From JACDAE01 sp034438015 (GTDB lineage Bacteria; Chloroflexota; Ktedonobacteria; Ktedonobacterales; Ktedonobacteraceae), in the NCBI GenBank assembly GCA_034438015.1, contig DAOTTD010000319.1, forward strand, positions 47,713 through 111,712: DNA of 64,000 bases, in the 5' to 3' direction. Shown here one piece after another: positions 53,077 through 61,361 of the stretch. How positions within the stretch are numbered: position 1 is the first letter of the stretch; every line of letters begins with the position of its first letter. The translations under genes were made by a program, and so were the position numbers. The notes beneath the pieces were generated by a model. It was not told the DNA's origin, ran no database searches, and worked only from the letters and a program-made list of their open reading frames with translations.

Positions 53077-55110
53077 TTAGACCTGTATCTGACCAGCGAT
53101 CTGCTGGAGCGAGATGATGACAAATTCCGCCGGCTTGAGCGGCGCGAAGCCAACAACGATGTTCACAATGCCCAGGTCGATATCATTCTGTGTCGTGGTT
53201 TCCTTGTCGCATTTGACAAAGTAGGCATCACGCGGTGTCTTGCCCTGGAACGCGCCCTTGACGAACAGGTTATGCATAAACGCACCGACATTCAGGCGAA
53301 TCTGTGCCCACAGTGGCTCATCGTTCGGCTCAAACACCACCCACTGCAAGCCACGATAGAGACTCTCCTCAATGTACAGGGCAGTACGACGCACCGGAAT
53401 GTACTTCCATTCTGAGGCCAGCTGATCGTTTCCCTGTAGTGTGCGAGCACCCCAGACCACAATGCCAGAGTCAGGGAAGGCGCGTATACAGTTGATGCCG
53501 AGCGGATTGAGCAAGCCATTTTCATCATTAGTAAGAGGCACGTCGACGCCTAAAGCTCCTACAACGCTGGCCTCAAGTCCAGCCGGAGCCTTCCACACGC
53601 CGCGCTGTGTATCAGTGCGTGCCCAGATGCCAGCTATCGCACCGGATGGCGCAAATGCTTCGAGCTGATTGTTATGCAACGCATTGGGCTTCTTAATGCG
53701 TGGGAAGTAAAACGCGGCATTCTTGGCATTAACGCTTCCACCAATAGCGAGAATCACATTTGGAATATTGGTGATGGCAGCGTCTCTATCTTCCCAATCG
53801 CTCTGTGGATCGACCAGTAGCATAGCACGACGATACACGCAATAAGCAGCGGCATCGGCAAGCAATTCAGAGTTTATATCCATATCGAAGGCATCGCCAT
53901 TTGAGACAAAAGGAGGAATGCAGAGGATGTTGAAGAGGTCAGCCTGTTCCAGCGCATACAAGCCTATTTTCTGATCCTGATAGTTCGTTCCGACGAAATC
54001 AGCAGAGGTGAGAGGGCCGCCATCTGTGGCTTGTGCGGCGGAAATCGCGTTAGTGAGAACTGTGTTGGCGGCTTTGAGGGCATCGCTGGCGGCTTTTTGC
54101 TCTGCTGGCGATTTGCCTGCCTTAACCGCGTCGTCATACGCTTTTTGCTTGTCAACTACGTCCTTGCGCTTATTTGCAAGATCATCATTGATCGGCTTGT
54201 GGCCGGGATCAGCTTTAATTGTGTCACTCGTCGTCTTCAGGGATAAGATGTTGTCATTACTTGGAGGTATAGGACCAGCCCAACGCACAAGCTTAGAGTC
54301 AGTTGCCAACACCTTATCGATACGCCGTGAGCTGTTTTTCAGCGTGAGGTTACGGAACACTTCTAAAGCACCATTAGTGCCTTCTCGCACCGTCAGGTTG
54401 AAGAGGTCATCCTTGCTCAAACCCATCGCCGTTGCTACATCTGCCGAGACATTCGTATCAATAGAGGCAGTAAGGACATTTCCCCAGCTTCCTTCGTAGG
54501 CAGCTTCTAGAGGTAGCCCTCCGATGCTAAGTTGCATCTTTGTAATGGGGACGGCTTTGGCAACTGCATCGGAAATCGCATCCTGGGCAGCTTTCTTAAT
54601 CTTGGCTTTGTCTGCTCCATCGGTGGCTGCGGCGGTTTCAGCGGCAGTAGCAACTGCATCGGCGACATCTTTCTCTGCCTGTGAACGTTGTGAATCTTTA
54701 ATTTCATCGGCCTTAGCGCGGCCATCGGCTGCAATATCCGCAGCTTTTGTTTTTGAGCTATCATCGATTGCCTTAACAACTTCGTTTGCTGCCTCTGTTG
54801 CAGCAGTTATAGCAGCAGCGCGTGCGGCATCGTCCTTATAGTATGGGTGAAAGAGGCGAACGATAATGGCGGTGCTACCACCATTCAGGTAGAAATCACG
54901 CACGGCGTACCCAAGCATGCTCTCGACCCAGAGGCCACCAAAGATACGTTCAAAGTCGGCGTTGCTGGTAATAGTTATGGCTTTGTTAGTGGGGCCGCGC
55001 AAAGCACGCCCAATAAACGCGGTGATCGAGGTGGCGACGCCTGTGATGGTGCGCACACCGCTGGGGATTTCCTGGACATACACGCCAGGATAGGTCGGGT
55101 TAACAGGCAT
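53077..55110 (-). CDS. contractile sheath protein with two helical insertions
   Basis: This ~677-residue sheath subunit has the start MPVNPTYPGVYVQEIPSGVR, VATSITAFIGRALRGP and the C-terminal part LYIEESLYRGLQWVVFEPND with WAQIRLNVGAFMHNLF, all typical. The size is larger than usual because of two Ala/Lys/Asp-rich stretches predicted to be helical: about residues 93-187 and 305-365. The rest of the fold is conserved. The ATG at 55110 has GGAGG 9 bases upstream; the ATG at 55119 directly abuts it. The single sheath gene heads the structural genes. Confidence 0.9.
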   Translation of the reverse strand: MPVNPTYPGVYVQEIPSGVRTITGVATSITAFIGRALRGPTNKAITITSNADFERIFGGLWVESMLGYAVRDFYLNGGSTAIIVRLFHPYYKDDAARAAAITAATEAANEVVKAIDDSSKTKAADIAADGRAKADEIKDSQRSQAEKDVADAVATAAETAAATDGADKAKIKKAAQDAISDAVAKAVPITKMQLSIGGLPLEAAYEGSWGNVLTASIDTNVSADVATAMGLSKDDLFNLTVREGTNGALEVFRNLTLKNSSRRIDKVLATDSKLVRWAGPIPPSNDNILSLKTTSDTIKADPGHKPINDDLANKRKDVVDKQKAYDDAVKAGKSPAEQKAASDALKAANTVLTNAISAAQATDGGPLTSADFVGTNYQDQKIGLYALEQADLFNILCIPPFVSNGDAFDMDINSELLADAAAYCVYRRAMLLVDPQSDWEDRDAAITNIPNVILAIGGSVNAKNAAFYFPRIKKPNALHNNQLEAFAPSGAIAGIWARTDTQRGVWKAPAGLEASVVGALGVDVPLTNDENGLLNPLGINCIRAFPDSGIVVWGARTLQGNDQLASEWKYIPVRRTALYIEESLYRGLQWVVFEPNDEPLWAQIRLNVGAFMHNLFVKGAFQGKTPRDAYFVKCDKETTTQNDIDLGIVNIVVGFAPLKPAEFVIISLQQIAGQIQV

Positions 55111-55225
55111 GAGAGACATCCTCCGTTCTCAAATCGCCATTCTTCCTGGAATAACATCGGTTCAGTTGGATGCAGTTGACCATGACGACCACGCGGGGCC
55201 GTTTCTCTTCGAGGTCGCGCCGGTG

Positions 55226-55519
55226 CTAGGGGTCCGCTTGCCCCGGTTTGCCTCCTGCATCGATGTTAAGCACACAGGCCATGACAAACGCTCGTAAGTT
55301 TGGTCCACCTTGTACATATGCCTCACGTCCACTCGCGATGTGACGTATATAGCAACGCTCTGTTGCTGTATCCACATCTGTCGAGATACGCAGTAGGAAA
55401 GTCCCGTCCTTGACGCGCACATTGTCCGCTGTATCTACACGCACAATTCGCGCTTGCAGTACATCACTTTGTTGCCCGTGCCAGCACTGGATGATGACAG
55501 ATATGTTCTCATTGCTCAT
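55226..55519 (-). CDS. small protein at the head of the eCIS operon
   Basis: This 97-residue acidic soluble protein (VIIQCWHGQQSDVLQARIVR, FLLRISTDVDTATERCYIRH, LRAFVMACVLNIDAGGKP) lies about 115 bases before the sheath gene on the same strand. It has no transmembrane segment. The sequence looks like a real folded protein, but I do not recognise the family. It could be an operon-head regulator or a particle component. If the repeats at 55643-55676 are an operator, this is the first gene they control. Confidence 0.55.
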   Translation of the reverse strand: MSNENISVIIQCWHGQQSDVLQARIVRVDTADNVRVKDGTFLLRISTDVDTATERCYIRHIASGREAYVQGGPNLRAFVMACVLNIDAGGKPGQADP

Positions 55520-55642
55520 CGTGCTGCCACTACATGCACTCTATAGCAGCGTTGTCGTTGGTGTCGATTGTGTGCATATTGTGCATCGTTTTGACCTTCC
55601 AGTACCTGTATGAGACCTTTCTGCTCTACCTTACCATGAGAT

Positions 55643-55676
55643 GCTCTATTTTCGCTCAAAAAACGCTCTATTTTCG
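55643..55676 (-). promoter_or_regulatory. direct repeats (22 bp apart) before the eCIS operon
   Basis: CGAAAATAGAGC occurs exactly twice on the minus strand (GCTCTATTTTCG on plus at 55643-55654 and 55665-55676), start to start 22 bases, two helical turns. A weaker GCTCTA lies at 55623. The site is about 125-155 bases upstream of the first eCIS ORF and downstream of the regulator gene at 57056-58300. A SARP-type operator is a reasonable reading. Confidence 0.45.
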
Positions 55677-55726
55677 TTGCGTATGTGCTCGTCACATATG
55701 GGATATCTTTATTCTTCTTGACTCCT

Positions 55727-55747
55727 CCCCCGCTTTCAAAGCGGGGG
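55727..55747 (-). repeat. terminal palindrome of the TnpB element (right-end/omega-RNA hairpin)
   Basis: CCCCCGCTTT and AAAGCGGGGG flank a single C: a perfect 10-bp stem. In this group the right-end structure is recognised by the transposase and, as RNA, forms the 3' part of the guide RNA that overlaps the end of tnpB. Confidence 0.65.
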
Positions 55748-55758
55748 ATTCCAGACCA

Positions 55759-57000
55759 TCACTGGCTGGCCTTCCTGCTTCGTCGGGAGCAGCCTGGATT
55801 GGTTTTCACCGCACCCGGTCTTACACTCTCTCCACAGGCGTCTTCCTTTCCGACCGCCTGAGCGGAGCTAGAACGACAGTTCGTTGGCGGTCGGAATAAG
55901 GATATGACCGCAAGCCCTGCGGCATGAACGGTGTCTGCGGCGTTGAGATCTCTGTCATGGTGCGTATGACACTCTGGACAGGTCCAAACGCGCTCGGAAA
56001 GGTCAAGGGTTTCATGAATGTATCCACAGTCAAAGCAGCGTTTACTAGACGGATACCACCGGTCAATCTTGACCAGTGTGCGACCATACCATGCGGCTTT
56101 GTACTCCAACTGTCGTACAAACTCGCCCCATCCCACATCGCTGATCGATTTAGCGAGACAATGGTTCTTGACCATATTCTTGACCGCCAGACTCTCGACG
56201 CAGATCACCTGGTTCTCGCGAATCATGCGTGTCGAGAGTTGATGCCCAAAATCACGGCGACGGTCAGCGATACGGGCATGAACCTTTGCCACCTTCACAC
56301 GAGCCTTCTCTTTATTCTTCGAGCCTTTTTTCCGGCGTGCATGCCGACGTTGTGCATGGGCCAGTCGCTTCTCATCGTTTCGGAAGAACTGAGGATTCCC
56401 AATGGTCTCGCCACTGGAGAGCACGACAAACGACTTGATACCCAGGTCGGCCCCAATGCTACGCGCCACAACAGGCAAGGGTTCCATCTCTTGCGTCAGC
56501 AGAAACGAGACGAAGTAGCGACCTGCACCATCCTGAGAGACGATGATGCTCGATGGCTTGCACGAGGCAGGCAACGGGCGAGACCAACGGATAGTCAGCG
56601 GCTCATCCATCTTTGCCAGGGTGAGTGTTACCCCGTCCCAGGAAAATGCCGTAGACATATAGGTTGCCGATTGCTTGCCGTGCTTCTTGTGGAATTTCGG
56701 GTACTCCGCTCGTCCCTCGAAGAAGTTCACAAACGCTTTCTCCAGGTGGCGAAGTTCCTGCTGCAAGGGAACGCTCGATACCTCATTCAACCAGGAGTAT
56801 TCAGGTTGCTTTTTAAGTTGAGTCAATCTGGCACTACTTTCTTGATAGTAGAGGCGAACGTTTCGCTGATAATAAGCATCCGTACGTTCTCGCAAGGCCC
56901 AATTATAGACCACGCGGCAGCATCCAAAGGTACGAGCAAGAGTATTCTTTTGTGTATCAGTCGGGTAGAACCTATACTGAAAAGCGTGTTTGTGTTTCAT
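55759..57000 (-). CDS. tnpB: RNA-guided endonuclease TnpB (IS1341-type)
   Basis: This 413-residue TnpB has the N-terminal helix-turn-helix, the RuvC-like catalytic residues D185 (GADLGIKS), E269 (CVESLAV) and D351 (HDRDLNAA), and a zinc finger C322-C325/C341-C344. All catalytic positions are present, so the nuclease may be active. The C-terminal tail ends at the right-end hairpin, as usual. Without tnpA it would need a helper to move. Cas12 enzymes descend from this family. It separates the SARP regulator from the eCIS operon. Confidence 0.9.
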   Translation of the reverse strand: MKHKHAFQYRFYPTDTQKNTLARTFGCCRVVYNWALRERTDAYYQRNVRLYYQESSARLTQLKKQPEYSWLNEVSSVPLQQELRHLEKAFVNFFEGRAEYPKFHKKHGKQSATYMSTAFSWDGVTLTLAKMDEPLTIRWSRPLPASCKPSSIIVSQDGAGRYFVSFLLTQEMEPLPVVARSIGADLGIKSFVVLSSGETIGNPQFFRNDEKRLAHAQRRHARRKKGSKNKEKARVKVAKVHARIADRRRDFGHQLSTRMIRENQVICVESLAVKNMVKNHCLAKSISDVGWGEFVRQLEYKAAWYGRTLVKIDRWYPSSKRCFDCGYIHETLDLSERVWTCPECHTHHDRDLNAADTVHAAGLAVISLFRPPTNCRSSSAQAVGKEDACGESVRPGAVKTNPGCSRRSRKASQ

Positions 57001-57055
57001 GGTTTACATGATAGCATAGTATGTGCTAAGTGTCTATACATATTTTCAGCGTATT

Positions 57056-58300
57056 TTATTGTGCAGCGTTTCTTCTCCCTTCCCAAGAAAGAATGGCGTG
57101 GTAGATGCGAGTGGTCTCCGGCATGGGGGAGATCCCTAATTCTTCGTGAAGGATGTGCTCGCAACGCTGAAACTGGCGCAAGGCCTCACTACGTCGCCCC
57201 TGCGCCGCATATGCCTGCATGAGTTGTCGATATGCGGCCTCATCACAGCGATTTTCTGTCAGAATGTGATTGGCCCACTGGATGGTAGCATCATAGTCCC
57301 CAATCCCTAAAGCATATTCTGCGAGTGTATTACACATACTCAGATAAGCAAGGCTATATTGTTCGCGTTGTCTGCTTGCCCAGTCTGCGTATATATCCTC
57401 AAGCAGGAAAGGTCCTGTGTAGAGTTGACATGCCTGCTCATAAAGGGCGATGCGCTCTGTTTCCTTAGCATGCCGTCCTTGTTCATACATAGTGAGGAAT
57501 GTGTCAATGTCAGATGTAATAGAGATGGTAGGATTGACCTGATAGAGCTTGTTTTGGCAGAGAATGTAGCCGCCGCCAGGTTCACAGTCATACCCCTGAT
57601 TGAGTGAACGGCGCAAAGCGCTGACCGCAACTTGCAATTTGCGTCGTGCTCCTTCCGGCTCTTCATCGGGCCAAAATACTTCCATCATTGCATCCATCGT
57701 GGCGCGATGGTTGGGCTGTACGATTAAATAGCGCAGAATGGCCTGTCCACAGCGATTCCGACAGAGGGTTAGTGGCTGATTTTCACGCACCACCTCGAAG
57801 CGTCCCAGGCAGAGAACATGGAGAGCTGGCAGTAGGCTGTGCTCATGCAATGTCGGTTGCGTTGGGATTGGAGTAAGGTTTGTTAGTATAAGGTGTTCCT
57901 GTGGGGAGCTCACCTTTAAAGTAGAAATGGTTCTCTCCTCATGGCTATCTTGACAGTAACCAGACACCAGTGCTTTTAACTGCTCAACTTCGGCTTGCTG
58001 CTGGCGATCGGCAACAACAAACTTTTTGCTGGCAAGCAGTAATTCCTCGTGCGCCTGGCTATATGTTGCATAGCTCTGTAGTAAGGCTTCAATGCGTGAA
58101 GCGATATACTCCTGTTCGGGAGAAAGGTGCTCACGAGCTGAGACAAGGAGAGCTTTGCCCTCTTTGTATAAGCCCATGCTTAAACAATCAAGTGCCTGCA
58201 TGAGTAAGAGAGAAAGTGGCGCGTCTGCCAGAAACTCACGCTCTGCAGTTTGCGTATATGGAGTATGCCCTGTAGATGAAGAGGTACGTAATGAGTCCAT
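57056..58300 (-). CDS. SARP-type regulator with BTAD domain, upstream of the eCIS operon
   Basis: This 414-residue protein has an N-terminal helical region of unknown type (1-160), then an OmpR-type winged helix (VLCLGRFEVVRENQPLTLCR, MDAMMEVFWPDEEPEGARR, LQVAVSALRRSLNQ), and a BTAD domain (DIDTFLTMYEQGRHAKETER, RQREQYSLAYLSMCNTLAEY, CDEAAYRQLMQAYAAQGRRS). SARP proteins activate neighbouring operons by binding direct repeats about one turn apart. GGAG lies 6 bases before the ATG. It is the likely activator of the eCIS operon that starts at 55519, now separated from it by a TnpB insertion. Confidence 0.85.
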   Translation of the reverse strand: MDSLRTSSSTGHTPYTQTAEREFLADAPLSLLLMQALDCLSMGLYKEGKALLVSAREHLSPEQEYIASRIEALLQSYATYSQAHEELLLASKKFVVADRQQQAEVEQLKALVSGYCQDSHEERTISTLKVSSPQEHLILTNLTPIPTQPTLHEHSLLPALHVLCLGRFEVVRENQPLTLCRNRCGQAILRYLIVQPNHRATMDAMMEVFWPDEEPEGARRKLQVAVSALRRSLNQGYDCEPGGGYILCQNKLYQVNPTISITSDIDTFLTMYEQGRHAKETERIALYEQACQLYTGPFLLEDIYADWASRQREQYSLAYLSMCNTLAEYALGIGDYDATIQWANHILTENRCDEAAYRQLMQAYAAQGRRSEALRQFQRCEHILHEELGISPMPETTRIYHAILSWEGRRNAAQ

Positions 58301-58652
58301 TCAATTCTCCAGGTTGTCACAGTTTCATGCCGAAAACAAAACAAAATATCCAAACCAAATTGAGAAACGCACCGATCAATATTTCTGTTTGGCGGTAGGT
58401 TTTTAAAGGCTTACTGTTTACCCAGCCTGCCTCTTTTCCCACTCATGAACTATATAATAGCAGAGAAATATGTGTTTAACCTGAGCCAGACCTGAGAAAT
58501 ACGCCGACATGGGACTTATTTCTACTCATGATACAACACTAAAGCTGCTCAATATAATTCTCTATAGAAACGCCATATGAGGTGTTTTTTTGTAGATGAT
58601 TGACGTTTTGGCCCCTGGATGGAGAACATGACCAGTAGCGGATCGTTTGAGG
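58301..58652. other. intergenic region upstream of the SARP gene, no gene seen
   Basis: AT-rich 352-base stretch. It must carry the SARP promoter: on the minus strand TTAAAC (58479-58474) and TATATA (58456-58451) are spaced 17 bases, a weak candidate. I see no ORF with a binding site. Confidence 0.4.
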
Positions 58653-60071
58653 CTATTGCGATGCGTCACATAACGCTCCCAGTGTTATTGGCTTGACAAT
58701 GGGACGCCGGGTCAGCGCGCCCAGATGCGCCGGGTCCTGCCCGGTCAGCGCCGCTGTGATAGCCGTCACTGTATGGCCACAGACCCGACCCTGACAAAGA
58801 CCCATACCACAGCGCGTCGTCGCTTTGACCGTCTTCACATCGTGAGCATTGTAGTCCTTGATAGCCGCTTCTATCTGCTGAAAAGGCACCTCTTCACAAC
58901 GACAGACAAGTGTATCCGTCGTCATCCAGCTTAACCAGCCAGGACGCAGTCTAAAAAGGCGCTGGAGGAGCACAGCGAAAGCCAGGCGATGGTGCAATTC
59001 TTTGTGGTACGGAGCCATTTTCTCCTTCGCCGCGCTTTCACTCAAGCGCCCCAACTGCCGAGCTGCCGCCAGACCTGCCAGTGTCCCTTGCGGCATGGCT
59101 ACCGCAGAACCTCCAATGCCGGTTATTTCACCCGCGACAAAGACTCCCGCGCAGCTACTTTGCATATCCGCATCGTGCTGCACAACGAAGGTCGCCTGTA
59201 CGGGATCGTAACGATGCGTACAGCCCAGGAGGTAAGATAGTTCGAGCGAGGGCAAAAAGCCATAACCGATGCAAGCCGCATCTACCTCTATCTGCTCCTC
59301 ACTGCCCGCGATGGGCTGCCAATCAGCCGAGAGCCTGGCGACCGTGACTCGTTCCACCCGCTCATCCCCGCTGGCTCGTATCACCGCTCGCCCAAATTGC
59401 AGTGGCACACCATGTTTACGCAGCAACCGTACATAGTCGCCGCCTTCCCACAGCTTGTCCCAATGGTTCCAGACCCTTAGTGCGTGCCGCGACCATTGCA
59501 GCGGAGTTGTGGCCTCATACATAGCCACAACCTTCGCGCCACCCAGTACCAGACCTGCGGCGACTGGCAAGAGGAACGGCCCGGAACCGGAGAGTACCAC
59601 GCGCTGGCCCGGCAGCACGCGCTGGCTCTTCACGAGCGTCTGAGCGGCTCCCATCGTCATTACACCGGGCAGGTCCCAGCCTGGGAAGGGCAAAACACGA
59701 TCATAGGCACCCGGTGCCAGGATCAACTTCTCAGCGCGCAGTTCGACGCTGCCGGCGTCTGTATTCAAGTAGAGGGTCACAGGATCTCCGTTCGTGGACG
59801 CTGCCTGCGCTGTCCAGACGGTGGTGCCGCTCAGCAATTGCACATGAGCATTGTCGTGTATCCTGGCGAAAAGCTGCTGCGCTCGCGAGAAATCATGGTA
59901 CAACGTGTCAGGTCGGCGTGTGCGGAACTCGCCGGGCATCTGCTTATAATATTGACCTCCAGGGCGCGCATACGCATCCACAATGGTAACCCGGCAGCCT
60001 GCTTCGCTCGCGGCAACGGCGGCTGATAATCCTGCTGGCCCTGCTCCAACAATTGCGACTTCAGTTTCCAT
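58653..60071 (-). CDS. FAD-dependent D-hydroxyproline dehydrogenase, alpha-type subunit
   Basis: This 472-residue flavoprotein has VAIVGAGPAGLSAAVAASEA at the N-terminus, a second nucleotide site (VVLSGSGPFLLPVAAGLVLG), and a C-terminal BFD-type Fe-S region with CRCEE and CGMGLCQGRVCG. This is the OoxA/HcnB layout of the larger subunit of amino-acid dehydrogenases. Its start overlaps the 2Fe-2S gene by 11 bases. With the epimerase and deaminase in the same operon it would oxidise cis-4-hydroxy-D-proline together with the 2Fe-2S and DAAO-like subunits. Confidence 0.85.
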   Translation of the reverse strand: METEVAIVGAGPAGLSAAVAASEAGCRVTIVDAYARPGGQYYKQMPGEFRTRRPDTLYHDFSRAQQLFARIHDNAHVQLLSGTTVWTAQAASTNGDPVTLYLNTDAGSVELRAEKLILAPGAYDRVLPFPGWDLPGVMTMGAAQTLVKSQRVLPGQRVVLSGSGPFLLPVAAGLVLGGAKVVAMYEATTPLQWSRHALRVWNHWDKLWEGGDYVRLLRKHGVPLQFGRAVIRASGDERVERVTVARLSADWQPIAGSEEQIEVDAACIGYGFLPSLELSYLLGCTHRYDPVQATFVVQHDADMQSSCAGVFVAGEITGIGGSAVAMPQGTLAGLAAARQLGRLSESAAKEKMAPYHKELHHRLAFAVLLQRLFRLRPGWLSWMTTDTLVCRCEEVPFQQIEAAIKDYNAHDVKTVKATTRCGMGLCQGRVCGHTVTAITAALTGQDPAHLGALTRRPIVKPITLGALCDASQ

Positions 60072-60387
60072 AATAATCCTCGCCAGTACCAGTCTGCACC
60101 TGGACGCGCATATCAGGCTTCGCGGCTACAATACAGGCCTGCTGGTTAGGCATCCCATCCACAACCACCAGGCAGTCAAAGCACATACCAATGCCGCAGA
60201 AGAGGCCGCGCGGCCTCCCCTGTCGGCGGGTAGTACGGAACGTGAGGATGCCCGCTGCCATCAGTGCAGCCCCAATGGTCTCCCCAGGATATGCGCTCAT
60301 GGCCTGTCCCTCAAAGGTAAAGGTGAAAGCAGGACCGCGCTCCACCTGCGCAGTATCGCACTCAGGCCGCACGCGCAAGTTCTTCAT
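60061..60387 (-). CDS. 2Fe-2S subunit of D-hydroxyproline dehydrogenase
   Basis: This 108-residue protein has a plant-ferredoxin-like motif: LFCGIGMCFDCLVVV and then PNQQAC, four Cys for one 2Fe-2S cluster. It is the small gamma-type subunit that passes electrons between flavins. It is 2 bases from the deaminase gene and overlaps the large subunit gene by 11 bases. Confidence 0.85.
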   Translation of the reverse strand: MKNLRVRPECDTAQVERGPAFTFTFEGQAMSAYPGETIGAALMAAGILTFRTTRRQGRPRGLFCGIGMCFDCLVVVDGMPNQQACIVAAKPDMRVQVQTGTGEDYYGN

Positions 60388-60389
60388 CC

Positions 60390-61265
60390 TTACAATCCTG
60401 CCTTTATGTTGTTGTAAGCGATTTCGATGCGCTGCCGGTCGGCCTCTTCCAGGGCAAGGCGCGGCGGGCGCGTCTTCCCGGCAGGTTTGCCTGCCAATTC
60501 AAGACAGTATTTGATAGCCTGGACCAGGCGCGGCGTTGTATCGTAGCGGAAGAGTGGCAGTAAGTTCCGATACAACCGGGTTGCCTCCGCGAGCTTCCCG
60601 GCCAACACCAGGTCGTATAATGCGACGCTTTCCTGTGGAGTGGCGTTAGTCAGGCCCGCGATCCAACCTGTTGCGCCTGCCAGCAGGCTCTCCAGCGCTA
60701 GATCATCCGCTCCTGCCAGTACCTCCAGATTGGTTTTCTCCAATATTTCGGGAATGCGCCGCACGTCGCCCGAAAACTCTTTTACACCTACTATCTGCTC
60801 TATCCCGGACAACTCGGCTAAGAGATCGGGCGTCAGGTCGGTCGAGGTATCGAAGGGGTTGTTGTAGACAATGATGGGTAGGCCAACCTGTGAGAGGGCT
60901 TCGTAATAAGCAAATACTTCGCGTTTCGTTGGTCGATAGTTGATGGGTGGCAAGGCCATCAGTCCCGCAGCTCCTACCTCTTTGGCGTGGCTCGCCCAAT
61001 ATACGGCGCGCTTTGTGGCGGGCGCTGCCGTACCAACGACCACGGAGGCGCGTCCAGCCGCAGCCTCGACAATCGTCTCAACTACTTTTGCCCGCTCCTG
61101 ATCTGACAGGGAGGCATATTCGCCGCATGAGCCGGTCGGGATCAGGCCGTGAATGCCACTGCTGATCAGCCATTCGACATGCTCGCGCAGGCGGGGATAA
61201 TTAACTTCGTCGCTTTCGGTGAACGGGGTGATGACTGCTACATAAACGCCAGGAAAACGTGCCAT
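60390..61265 (-). CDS. DHDPS-family deaminase, probable 1-pyrroline-4-hydroxy-2-carboxylate deaminase
   Basis: This 291-residue protein is of the dihydrodipicolinate synthase/N-acetylneuraminate lyase superfamily. It has GSCGEYASLSDQERAKVVE, the Tyr of IIVYNNPFDTST and the Schiff-base Lys of IVGVKEFSGDVRR. In this operon context it most likely deaminates the cyclic imine from hydroxyproline oxidation to 2-oxoglutarate semialdehyde. AAGGAG lies upstream of the ATG. A dapA role is unlikely without lysine genes. Confidence 0.85.
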   Translation of the reverse strand: MARFPGVYVAVITPFTESDEVNYPRLREHVEWLISSGIHGLIPTGSCGEYASLSDQERAKVVETIVEAAAGRASVVVGTAAPATKRAVYWASHAKEVGAAGLMALPPINYRPTKREVFAYYEALSQVGLPIIVYNNPFDTSTDLTPDLLAELSGIEQIVGVKEFSGDVRRIPEILEKTNLEVLAGADDLALESLLAGATGWIAGLTNATPQESVALYDLVLAGKLAEATRLYRNLLPLFRYDTTPRLVQAIKYCLELAGKPAGKTRPPRLALEEADRQRIEIAYNNIKAGL

Positions 61266-61291
61266 TGTGTCTCTCCTTTTACATTGATCGG

Positions 61292-61330
61292 CCCAGAAAG
61301 CCCCGTGTTTTCAAATCGGGGATGAATGGG
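61292..61330 (-). other. imperfect hairpin between the epimerase and deaminase genes
   Basis: CCCCG (61301-61305) pairs with CGGGG (61317-61321), and an outer CCCA/TGGG pair is at 61292-61295 and 61327-61330. It resembles, in layout only, the IS1341 hairpin. It could slow transcription or protect mRNA in this operon. There is no T run. Confidence 0.4.
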
Positions 61331-61361
61331 CGTTCCTTTTGGGGTTGCCGTGGGAGGGAGT

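Larger units (their letters stand above)
55716..57010 (-). mobile_element. IS200/IS605-group (IS1341-type) element carrying tnpB only
   Basis: The element contains a full tnpB and no tnpA. A perfect palindrome downstream of tnpB (55727-55747) marks its right end. The left end is not sharply visible; an AT-rich stretch follows 57000. It sits between the eCIS operon and the SARP regulator, so it was inserted into their shared intergenic region. Exact ends are approximate. Confidence 0.55.

Noticed and set aside
24408..55519. Prophage or R-type tailocin instead of eCIS
   Set aside because: There are no capsid, portal, terminase, lysis, integrase or phage repressor genes, and the AAA+ ATPase, DUF4255 and DUF4157 genes are eCIS hallmarks.
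24408..55519. Type VI secretion system
   Set aside because: No TssJ, TssL, TssM or ClpV genes are seen; the ATPase is of the CDC48-like eCIS kind.
55924..57222. 432-codon plus-strand frame over tnpB
   Set aside because: It is a mirror of the tnpB gene with no recognisable domain and no binding site.
60390..61265. Lysine biosynthesis dapA
   Set aside because: No lysine genes nearby; its position between epimerase and dehydrogenase subunits points to hydroxyproline breakdown.
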